From Macrotrachela quadricornifera (lineage: Eukaryota > Rotifera > Eurotatoria > Philodinida > Philodinidae), in NCBI GenBank assembly GCA_022393335.1, contig JAJEKB010021314.1, forward strand, positions 1,212,809 through 1,276,808: a stretch of DNA of 64,000 nt, in the 5' to 3' direction. The notes below the pieces were generated by a model. It made no database searches. It was not told where the DNA came from and saw only the letters and a list, made by a program, of their open reading frames with translations. The translations under genes and the position numbers were made by a program. Of this stretch, positions 1 through 11,300 are shown one piece after another; position 1 is the first letter of the stretch; the number at the start of each line of letters is the position of its first letter.

Positions 1-1851
1 GGTCATAACTTTGAGCAATTCTGTAGTTGTACAGGTGCTCGATGGCCTTCATTCCGTTGTGCATCACGTACTGGATAATAGGATTTGTCAATATATTGAC
101 TCTAAGCAATGCCAGGAGTCCATTTCCAACCAATTGGTATGTCAAACCATCCTAATACAATTAAACCGACAGTACCTCTCTATAAACCAACTCCACCTCG
201 AAAAGTTCCAATACCAGTTTCGGTTGGCATATCGGCAGCAGTAAAGCAAATTATACGTTATGTCTAGAGGTGTGCAGTTTCAGTGAGGACACTGAAATAC
301 TGACACAGTTATCACCGACAGTGACGTTCAGTGCTAGTGTTCACTGAAGCACTGATGAATTCAGTGAACTGACAATGGCAGTGACACAGTTTTACATCGA
401 CATCAATGTACAGCGACACTGATGTTCACTGATTCTCAAGAATATTTTAAGATTGAGTGATCAATGCTTTTGGAGTATTAAATGACTTTCATACAAGTAT
501 ATCGCTTTCGCATGAGTATGTCTTAACGAAATTTTTTATTAGAAGATTACGGTCAAAATTTCATTTTTTGTGCACTCAAAAAGTGAGTACACTCTAAAAT
601 CGGTCACTGTATCCGTCCGTCCGTTTACACGATAACTCTTCACAATTACATTCGATTGAGCTGAAAGTTTGTGCATAGAATTGTCTCATCAATATCTCGG
701 TTGAGTTCAAAGATGAGAAAGATCCGACAAGAAATGGCTGAGTTATCGAAAAAATTGTCACTATTCACTAGACCATCCCTAAGGGGGGAGATACAGGCTT
801 TTTTTCAAAAAAAAATGTTTTTCTCAGAAATATTTTAAATATATATGAATCGACTCAGTTTTTAACGCTGATTCCGAATATGATATTAGTTTTGAATGAA
901 ATCGTAGTTTTTTAAGTAAAAGTTGCCTAAACAAGGTCCCAAAATGCACAAAAACTCTATCCACAAACGAAATTGTCTAGATATGTCTCAGATGAGCAAT
1001 CATTTTAGGGTTTCACAAATGCCTGGTTTTGTAGCTAACCGAAAAGTAAAAATCCGAATCGATAGCTATTAATATCGGTGATTTATTATGAAAATACTGA
1101 TGCTTGTATCTGTCATATATCTCTTATAAATTCATGAGGTTGCTTACGATCGTAATCCTGTTAGACATAAATACAAATTCATTCGAAAATAACTCTTCTT
1201 ACCAAGTTTTCCTAGCTGGACACGAATCTAAACTCAAATTTCTGTGATTTTTAAAGATATTATATCACTCTGAAAGTAGAGTCAGTGATCACTAGATATG
1301 GGCGCATACTGTGTGACCCATGCTAGCTTAGCACGCCTGTATTTTCTCCTTGCAATTTAGTGACAAGGGATGTATTGTGATGAGATCTATATCTTACAGA
1401 AACAAAGAAATACAGGGCCTAGTGCATCACATGAGAAAAGTCCAAATACTCCCTCTCGAAATATACTATATCGCTGAGTTTACGCCGTTTCTGGCTTATA
1501 ATACTTTTTTATCCCATAACTTACTCCCTGAATGTAATGAATTTTAAAGATTAAACTGTTTTCTATCCAATTGAGACCTTCTTTAGCCCAAGGGGTCAAA
1601 TCGTTCATGAGACAAAGTTATTTTCTATTAATTTTTCGTAAGCCGGAGGGGTTTATGGTGCCCACTGGCTCCCTTATTTACGCCTTTGGATGGAGCAGTA
1701 ACCAATAAAAATGAAGTTATGCAAAAAATGGTTTTTCATAAAGACAATTTGTCATGATAATTTTGGTGTTCAAACATTCCATAATGACTCATCTTATTCA
1801 TACACTTTTTGCAGTACACATAACTGTCGGATAAAATCCGAAGTTTTCGCA
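1..1851. other. Repeat-rich stretch without a secure gene
   Basis: No convincing gene is seen. At the left edge one frame reads a cysteine-bearing fragment (about bases 1-75, ending in two stops) and resumes after an ATG at 109 with a proline-rich stretch stopping near 270; this may be the tail of a decayed gene. Bases 600-640 carry a ccgtccgtccgttt run followed by a cacgataactc phrase, which looks like interspersed-repeat sequence. The rest is AT-rich with only short chance frames. Confidence 0.4.
280..435. repeat. Cluster of CAGTGA/TCACTG hexamers on both strands
   Basis: About ten copies of CAGTGA or its complement, often as TTCACTGA or TTCAGTGA, are packed into roughly 155 bases in both orientations. 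No open frame passes through. It may be a sub-terminal binding-site cluster of a decayed transposon; this function is inference. Confidence 0.5.
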
Positions 1852-2037
1852 TTTATTTTTATTTCAGTTCAATGTAGATATCCATACTAAACAGTAAGTA
1901 TTTATTTTAAATAAATAATTCTTTTTTTCTTTATTTTAGCTCAATGTGAATATCCCAATTGAACAGTAATTATTTATTTTAGATAAATTTTGTTTCTTTA
2001 TTTTAGATCAATTTAAATATCTATATCAACAGTGAAT
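1852..2037. repeat. Three diverged tandem copies of a ~68-bp unit
   Basis: Copies begin near 1852, 1929 and 1996. Each opens with a TTTATTTTAG-like phrase, then a TCAATGTGAATATC-like phrase, then AACAGTAA with an AT-rich tail. The third copy is cut short at about 2037, where the inverted-repeat element begins. Confidence 0.65.
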
Positions 2038-2047
2038 GTCGAGGCCA

Positions 2048-3008
2048 CGGAAATCAGCTGGATCTTGCGGATTTCTATAAAATCGACCAATAAATCTGTA
2101 CACCGACAGATGAGCCCCGACAGTTGAGCTCCCCGACAGTTGAGCCCCCGACAGTTGAGTCCCCGACAATTGAGCCCCACTGTATTTGTCATCTTCCTAG
2201 ATCTTGGATATTCACTCAACGTGTTAATGTTATCTTTTCCAGGAATTTGCAATCACTTCCTATTTGTTTCATGATATCCATCTCTTGTCTGTATTCATGT
2301 ATTCGTTCATCGCTCCGACCTATAAGTGAACCAGTTATAATCCAGATAAAGCATGTGATAAACAACTATATTCATTTCCTCTTATCCAGTCATCACTACT
2401 GCTTCCTTCCTAATCTATTACTATTATTACACAATGTCAATTGTAAAATCCTCCAAAAGCCAGATCAACGTCTACTTGATGGTTTTATTTATCAACATGC
2501 TAAAACATCTAAAACCATCTGGTGTTATGGTCAAAATAATTGTGCAGGTCTGTGTGAACTTGAAAATGAGTGAAAAATTGCAGGTTCGACAAGTAAAACT
2601 AAGAAAACTTGCAAAATATGAACATTTGAATGAATAATTCCAACAACTAGTTTTTTTTCATTTGATTACAAGAGGCGTGTATTTTAAAATAGCAAGAGCA
2701 CTGTTCAATTTTCTATGTGATTGGTACTGTTCAAAATAAATTTATTTTCTTGTGTTTTCTAATTCTTCTTCATACTGGGAGCTCAATTGTCGGGGAGCTC
2801 AACTGTCGGGTCACCAATAAACCGCCACGTTTTTGCTCTATTTCTTTAGTGAGAAGCCAAAAACATTGACAATTAATCATGACTTTAATCGTAATTTAGC
2901 TCCTGATTAATTGGCAACTTTTTTAGCTTCTCGTTATAGAAATAGGTCAGGAAAATGGCGGTTAGTTGATCGATTTTATGGAAATCGATAAGAACCAGTC
3001 GACTTTCA
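2048..3008. mobile_element. Inverted-repeat DNA element (MITE-like) split by a nested insertion
   Basis: The left arm (about 2048-2094, continuing at 2813-2880) is an imperfect inverted copy of the right arm (about 2905-3008). Shared phrases include GATTTCYATAAAATCGAYC, ACCGCCA, CTATTTCT, GAGAAGC and CAATTAATCA. The left arm is in two parts because a second element (2095-2812) inserted into it. Removing that insert makes the arms line up without interruption. No transposase frame is visible, so it is non-autonomous or internally deleted. Confidence 0.7.
2095..2812. mobile_element. Nested non-autonomous DNA transposon with 9-bp target duplication
   Basis: The direct repeat ACCAATAAA lies at 2086-2094 and again at 2813-2821. 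The interrupted host arm carries the site only once in its intact inverted copy. The ends hold clustered copies of a ~15-base motif, CCCCGACAGTTGAGC: about five in direct orientation at 2105-2180 and two inverted at 2779-2810. An 8-9 bp duplication is typical of hAT or Mutator superfamilies. The superfamily is not resolved, and no transposase is encoded; the 149-codon frame inside has no recognisable domain. Confidence 0.75.
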
Positions 3009-3388
3009 TGAAATGATATTTTTAGCCAGTTTTAGAATGTACTAAAGAAGCTAAAACGTAATCATCAACATATGAGTCATCTGGATAATTAATATCTAGA
3101 TCAGCTATTGTATTCCTATAGGATCCGACGTTCGGATTGATCATCCTGGGTGATTTAAATTTCAAAATATCTTGTTTTTTTATAACATACCGTTATTCAC
3201 CGAAAACGGCCTCAAACGACGTCGTTTCGGACGCCTCGAATGATGGACCTGGGAACTTCATGAATATAACGATCGGATTTATCTTTATGTCATACAGTAA
3301 AAACAAGCTAACAACCCTAACACCGAAATAAGTTGAAACAGACCAACTTTGAGTCTAGCCGAGATCGAGCCCGAGCCTGCCCGAGCCC
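3009..3388. other. No gene seen
   Basis: AT-rich spacer between the nested element and the GC-rich repeat, with one 64-codon chance frame and no recognised motif. Confidence 0.4.
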
Positions 3389-3474
3389 AACTGAGCCCGA
3401 GCCCACCGAGCCCGAGCCTAACTGAGCCCGAGCCCACCGAGCCCGAGCTACTCGGTTTAGGCTCGGGCTCGGTA
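3389..3474. repeat. GC-rich 31-bp tandem repeat with inverted cap
   Basis: Two near-identical 31-base units (3389-3419, 3420-3450) are built from GAGCCCGAGCC blocks, with a partial unit just upstream. At 3461-3474 an inverted copy, GGCTCGGGCTCGGT, can pair with them. The GC content is far above the surroundings. It is probably the terminal repeat of a mobile element. Confidence 0.65.
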
Positions 3475-5302
3475 TATGCCTACTTGTAAGTTATGTATCA
3501 GCATTTACACTCTGTTATCTTATTACTTTTCCTTTTATTAACTGTTGTTACATTCTCACTTTTCTCTCTTGATTGTGACTTTTTTGTAAACTACAGTCTG
3601 TACTACTACTCCATTTCTTACCATTATCATAGAATATTGACTCAGGTGAACATCATAAGATGGAATACTAGAATACTGATTTAACCAAGTACTTTCTTCC
3701 TAGTCTCCTTTTTGGCTTGCTCTCTTTTGTTCATTCTTTTTCTTTTTACTTATTAAAACCTGTAAACAATGATAAAAGGCACAATAAAAATCTATGTATA
3801 AAGAAAAACGAACAAAGCAATGTTATCCCTAATAATGTGCTCGTTAGGGACGGCTACCATTTTACTAGTTAACCATGAAGAAAGAGATCTGTTTTCAAAA
3901 AGACTGACATAATGATGTATGACTGCTCAAACGTGACTATACGTACTTATAGTTAGTGGCAGATTCGAATAATTCTATCTTCGATTCGTGTAGGAACACG
4001 CTCCAGATGCTGTATTCATGTTCTGAAGAGGACGTAATTAGCTCTATCCACTGATATAATTAGATTTCCCATACACCAAACTATGTGCGCAAAATTTCCA
4101 AATCGTTATTTATGGGTTGACTGTACAAAGGATATGAATAAACACCGAAACTAGAACAGAGTAAGTGTATTTTATTTTCAAAATCAAATTGTACTTATTC
4201 ATCCATTTTTCTGTTTTTATTTTTAGAAACGACAATTGTCACCAATCTACTAACACTTCCAATCGCCTACCCATGCACTTCTCCATCAACAAAGAAATTT
4301 TTTCAATATCTCCTACCTACAATTCTTTTGTAGTTCGTTTTTTCTAAACATCAATAAACATATATGTTGCGGGTAGAATTGAAAGTCGAGTTTTTACTGG
4401 ACAATATTGGAACATTATTTGGCTAGAATATAAAACTTAGTAAAAAATCAGTGAAAAAAAATGGGAATAAGGTCAAGATTGATGGTGAAAGTGAGGGAGA
4501 ACATCTAAGTGTTTAATTGGGTAGAAATGTCCTAGAAACGTCCCTCGTCCTTTAAGGGCCTCAATTCGAATTATTAATGCTCATATTCTTTTACTTTGTA
4601 AATCATGAGAATAATCCAAACTAACACATGAACGAACAGTATGGATGCGAAAACTTTTGAACAACCAAAACTGTCCAATAGTTCATTCAATATGCAATCA
4701 GAAGATTTTTTTCAGAAGAGTAACACTTGGTTTGAATGTACCAATGACTGAACAATTAGTTTAAAAAGCAGCTTTGGGCATTAAAGAGTTTCTTATACAA
4801 ACTTAACAACAAAATGATGAGAGAGGGAGACATAAATTGACTTTGCCGAAAGGTTTTCGAAGTTTCTCTCTGAGACAGATCAAAATGATGGTCACACATT
4901 AGGACATTATTGTTATTTATTACACACATATCTTTCCAATATTCCTCAAGAAAAAGATATTTTAGTTTCTCTAAGCGCTACTTTGACGAACAAAGAGATT
5001 GTTGTTTTGATTTCTATCCTCGAAATACAAGTGGGTATTTTATCTTATCAATCTTGCTTCTACACAAACAAGTAGGAAAGAAAAAAAAACTTTCGTTCTC
5101 TCCATGTGCAATGGCAAGAAAAAAGAATGCATTAAATAGAAGGTCTTTTTCGTGTATATTTCTTTGCGAAGCCATGTGCATGAAAATATTTACTTAACTG
5201 AAGTTGTACAGGACAACTGATTACCGTGTATTTTTCTTTTCTACCTATTACAACATTGCAACAACAAATTTCAAAGATTTTTTAATTTTTCTGTAAAAGA
5301 CA
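3475..5302. other. Intergenic; no secure gene
   Basis: Several short frames exist (the longest is 95 codons at 4910-5197), none with a recognisable domain. A possible intron/exon junction at about 4220 (ttttatttttag) opens a ~35-codon frame, but no partner exon was found. The 3' end should hold the promoter and 5' leader of the HECT ligase gene. Confidence 0.4.
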
Positions 5303-8300
5303 ATGGGACAACAATTATTCAAAATTGATATTCAAAATGGTAATACTAATGATACACAATTAAATACAACTGATGTATCATTTGATAATAAACAAGAGAA
5401 TATTCACTTTTTTCTCCCAATTGAAGCTGATGAAATAACAATCAGTGATACTGAATTATTATTTATTGACAAAATTCGTGAACATATTTTTCGATTAACT
5501 CATTCGAATGAATTAGAAAAATTTGATACTGATATTAATCATATTCTCAGTAACGAAGTTTTTCCTCCTTTGAAAGAATATAACGATAAAGTCATCGAAC
5601 AAATAAAACATTGTCTGGAAACACAACATCAACTGCATACATCTCTAACCAACAAATTAAAACAAGACGACGATGAAAATGTATCTGTTGAAGATGATCT
5701 CGAAGACAATGAACAAATTTCCGCTTTTGCCATTCAATCATTAACATCAATTTTACTTATATTAATCAAATCTGCTGAAACAAATGATTCGACAATTGTT
5801 CAAAAAATTGTAACATTAACTTCTCAACTGTGTGAAAAACTTCCCATACGATTCTCATCGAAATTATCTGATAACAAATTATTATACCAATCATTGCAAC
5901 CAATCAGAGATTTTCTTAATGAATTATTATTGAGAAATGATACAAATATTGCTATACCAGTGACTAAAATTTTACTCACTTTATCTATTGCTCAATTTTC
6001 TTTCAAAGAGATTTTACCTCTGTTAGCAAGATTAATATTTGATACAGAGAACATTTATGATGTAAGACGTTTATTCATTCAATTAAACAACACTTTGACA
6101 TCATTGATTAACTCACAAGAACAAGAGACAAACTTCAAATCAATAACAGGTTAAACTAGTGAGAATCCGTACATACTACACGACTATTTTTTCTCTTCTA
6201 ATATATAACCTCAAAGCTTTGTCCTTTCATCCAGTAAGAGGGTTGGGAGATGTTCGCCAATTGGTAAAAAATGAAATAAACTGTCTCGGTTTTCATAGAA
6301 CAACATTACCCATTCGCAGCGATATGAATATTGCTTTTTCATTATTAGAAGCTATGAACATTCCTTTATCAACGGTCGAAGAATCAGCCCTCTTGGTTTA
6401 AGCATGACTGAGATATTTAATTTTCACCACTATAAATGAGCTCTTGGATCACTTTATATTGGGTCACATCAGAAGGATCCATCATCTCCAGGGAGTTTAT
6501 AGAGGATATGGACAGTCGACATGAGCTATTCTCTTTCTCGTAGAGAAGAGTCTTACAAACATAAATTGTTTGCTTGATTGCTGCTTGTATGTACGCACCA
6601 GGGCTCCGTATGGGATGAGATGAGACTGATTTAAAAAAAAATTGTCCCATTCTATGAATTTCTATACTAGCCAGATATCGTTTAAAAGCAAATTGTTGAC
6701 TCCACCAACAACGTGAAACTTTTCAGGATTTCATGCGACATTTCTACTTCGTTTTGCTGTAAAGTGTCGTCCCATGGGATAGCATGGGATTATCTCACCC
6801 CACGTGGAGCCCTAGCCCACACTTCACCGATTGGTCCAAAAGTTATGTAAAGGTACAAAAAGGATTTTTTTATGAAGATTGACCGAAGGATAATTGGGGT
6901 CAAGAAACTCGAATCTGATGTTAGTTTTTTAAAATTTCTTTAAGGATCACTTGTTTTGAAATAGGTATCATAGATGGAAATAAATGTTTCATAGACCTTA
7001 TCCTCGAAAGAAACTGAGTGAAAACCGTCTATCAGACAACACGACCGAACTTCTTCCTGGTCTTTTATCCTTTAATACCAAACTAGGACTCTCAAACGGT
7101 ACTCAAGAAATTTTTCGAGAGCTCATATACGATGATCAGGAAGAGTCAGGTAGTTTCAAGATAAAGAAAGAAATATTTCTCTCAAATATAATATATTAAG
7201 TTCCAGTTGGAATATTGCAGGTCACATCAATTTATGTACCACTTAATAGAGTGAAGAGAGCGGAAGATATAGTCATTCTTTGATCTTTCGACATGAAGGT
7301 TCTTCAAGTTCAACCTACTTCTGCTCAAGATGCTGTTAATAAATAGTCTATTAATAGTTCAAAAATATCGTCTCTACAAGAAAATACTGAGCGAGTCCCA
7401 GGACGAGCATTACTTGTTTAGATAGAAGATACTTTTACGGTCTCATACACCTATGTTGGACATATTTTTATAGTTCATGTAGCCTTCAGCCTTATAGTCT
7501 TACTTCCTTCAAGATCTATGGGTATCCCCATAGGATGGTCCCTGAGGACTTATGGAGCTCTTCCTTGTAGTCTTATCCAATTTTTGACCTTTGACCCAAT
7601 ACAGGTAGACACTGAACATTGTATATATAGATTGAATATTCCATCTATTTACTATAAAAAACATTTTTTTAGACGAACAAATCAAATTCTTAAAATCCAT
7701 CGGAGTATATCCAAATTCAGAACTTATCCAATTGAATAAGAAAATATTTACTGGTCAATTTATCAGTTCAATTATTCTTACACATATCGATATTCATGAT
7801 CAAATTCATTTTAATGAACAATTCAATCATAACTCATTTTCATTCGAATTTAATTTAGAAACATTTCAAATTCTATTTCATATAATAAAACAATTAAATA
7901 ATATTATTAAACAAAATTCAAATTTTGTGATTGTTTACATGTTAAATATTTGTTTAAGATTATTTAATACACATTTGAATTATTTATGTGCAATTCAATT
8001 TAATTTTCATCAAAATTTATTAACATATAATGAAACAATAAGAAAAATTCTTTCAGAATCTTCTCCGAAGAACTTTGATTTGAGCAAATTCGTTAGTGAA
8101 GAAGAGTTGAAAAATTGGTTTGAATTACTTTTGAAGTTATCTGATAGTCAAAATGAAATCTCTGAAGAAGCATCGAAAGCATTTGTTTATCTTCTTAATC
8201 TACGAATATCATCATTTACGGAAAAATTATCATTCATGTATCGATATATTATTGAAAATAAAAGTCAGATCCTTATTAATCACTTTATCAGCGAATTTAA

Positions 8301-11300
8301 TAAAAATGAAACTTTACTTACTTGGATTGGAATTCTTCATGATGAGAATAATAACCAATTGGAAAAAATGACATCATGGAAAATCTTAGAATCATTTATC
8401 GAGATTTATTTCAATCCATCAGAACAAATTGACAAAGAACGAATTGAACAGATTGAAAAAATCCTTTCATTATTTCAAAAACTTCTTATCTGTCAGTTAC
8501 TTCTTCCGACTGGCGATGATTCCAATAATCAATCGATTAATGTTCCAAGTTCAGTGGTTATTCAATATCTAACATCTTTATTTAGACATTATTCAAGAGC
8601 AAAAGAAAGTAATTTATTCAATTCTGCACTTGTTGGTTTGTGTCTAATGACCAAAGTCAATGAACTGTTCGACTTCACGACTGTTGAACCTATCTTTGCC
8701 GCTATTTTGCCATTATTATCCGATTATATATTACAAAGTTTAACAAAGGAAGATATTATATTAAATAATCAGAATCTTATTTATTGGTTAATAGGAAAAA
8801 TCAGCTTTGTAATGATTTGTGGATCACCCTTAGATCCTTTAGAAATTAAACATGCAGAAAAATTAAAATTAACAATTTTAAGTGGTGGATATGAAAAATC
8901 AATCTCTGAAATAAGTCCCTATCTATCAAACTTACTCAACTCAAATCTTTCAAATTACAGTCAATTTAAACTTAAAAATTCCATTGAAGATTCACTATCA
9001 GACAAGGAATTTTTAATGTCTGTCTTTAATAATACTGGAAATGGTGCAGAATTGATCACAAAAATGAAAATGTTTATCCAAGAGAAAAAATATTTATTAC
9101 AACAATCAATTGAAGAACAAGCCAATCATTTAGTCTCTGCTGTATATGCGATATACATTAAACATTTTGACCGGATCAATCTCGCTAAAATAGAATTCTT
9201 ACAAATGAATCAACGACACACTCACAGTCAACTTCTTTCCATTTTTGAAAATGCTAATTATGCTAGAACTATATTAAGAACTATCAAAGCAGAAGGTGGA
9301 GATTATCAAGAATTTTATCGACAGACGATAAATAATGCATTGTTTCTTCTTTTATCTATTGGAAAATGTGATCTCATTCCAATGATTCCAGAAGAGACAC
9401 CATCACCATCAATCGAACTCCCACCGACAAAACCCCATAGATTCGAACGACAGATATCTCGATGGTCAAAAGCCAAACATGTTCTCAAATTACTTAGACA
9501 TTTAATGCAAGCTTGTATTAGGTTTAAAAAATTAATGCGAAAGAAACAAATCAGACAACAAAGAATTAATGCTGAAACTCTTCTTAGTAGATCGATTGAT
9601 CAATTTATTTATAAAGAAAATCATTTAGAATTAGATGAATTAAAAAAATGTCTCGACCGACAATATGAACGAGCAATAACACGATTAATTACTTATCGAT
9701 TTTTTGAAAAATTTATTCAAAATGTTGTCCAATCGCAGAGTGACACTCGCGTATTAACAATGTTGACTATTTTTATACCAATGTTGAGAAAATCAACATT
9801 AGAATGGTCGTATCTAGAAAATATCCTCAACGCAAATCTTTACTTACGCAATGAAATCCGAAATTGTTATTATTCCATTCTTCACATAATTCTTCCCTAT
9901 TTATTATCATCAGAATCAATTTTTTCCATGCAAAACATCTTTAATTATCTCAATTTGAACTATACATCCGCTGATCTTGTTTCTCTATCTCATAATCAAC
10001 TTTCTCAAAGACTCTTTTCGTTATGTGATGTTACTTCACTACGAACAAAATTTCTCGCTTATAATTGGTTTAGATTATTCACCTTAAAATTGTGTCAAAA
10101 TATTAAATTAGATCAAATTAAAGGAAAATTTGATCCAATATTAGAACAAGAACGATACATTTTATGTCATTCATTTATTAGAAATAAACTGGAATTAAAT
10201 CGAACAAGTCAGATAGAAGAGAAAGAATATCCATTCAATTCTTTAAAAGATCTATCTTTTGGTTGGTTTAATTATATTTTATCCCGAGATTCTTCAATAG
10301 AAAATTCTTCAAAATTTGAAAAAGATCTTTTAATAAATGAATATTTGGTTCTTCTTCTTCGTTGTTTTCATTTTTACACACATCTTCGATCAATATGTAG
10401 TACTGTATCATATATTGAACGGTTAATAGATATTTATCATCAAAGTGAATTCAAAGTCACTCGAATACTTTCATTAAAAATTTTACGTCAATTAATTCCA
10501 TATCTACCGAATTACACTAACGATCGATCGAAAGATTTAATGGAAAAAATTTTCACTGAAATTCTTCATTCCATTGGCGAAAGTTTCTCTTCTGAATATC
10601 TCCCCATGGAGTTAGTCACAGAATTAGTTTATCTTTACCGTACAATTATGTCTCGTAGATCAGCATGGCAACTGATAGGTACCAACTACGTTCTTGATTC
10701 AATTCAATCGAATCTTAATGTCAAATCATTTCAATCAAATGGCACACTCGTCGCGTCCTTATGTATTTTAGGTAGATATATAGAACATATTGGTTTAACT
10801 TCCATTGTTCGAGTGTCAAACGAACAACAAATGAGTGATGAATCTCGTTTAGCGATGATCATGGAAATCAATTCGGACTCTTCGTCCTGTTCAATTCAGT
10901 ATATCGATGAAAATCAAATTGAATCGATGGCGACCGATCGACTTGAAGTTGTTGTTCAAGTTCCACCACCTGATCTAATCTTATTATCGTCCGTGAATGT
11001 ATCGATCGATTCCATTCTCGATGCATTCGGACATTTTCTCCAACTCAATTCCACTGCATCCGAATCATTGATGTTCTTACAATTGAAACGTCGCTCTATT
11101 TCTGCTCTTTTTCACATTTTGCAGAATCAAAAGATGGTAGAGATATTTATGAATAAACCCTACGCTTCGATCCTTGCACACTTGTCCATGTCAGAATTCT
11201 TAACAACGACAAATGATCTTTGTTATTTCGACAAAGAATTCTTAGAGCAATATTCTCTCCGTTTAGATAATTATCAAAGAACAAAACCAATGATCAATGA

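Noticed and set aside
2124..2573. 149-codon plus ORF inside the nested element
   Set aside because: It starts in the tandem CCGACAGTTGAG motifs, has no recognised domain, and is best explained as a chance frame in a non-autonomous element.
6159..6401. 80-codon ORF after exon 1 as an extension of the HECT protein
   Set aside because: Phase-consistent splicing from 6149 to 7673 skips it, and it has no recognised domain.
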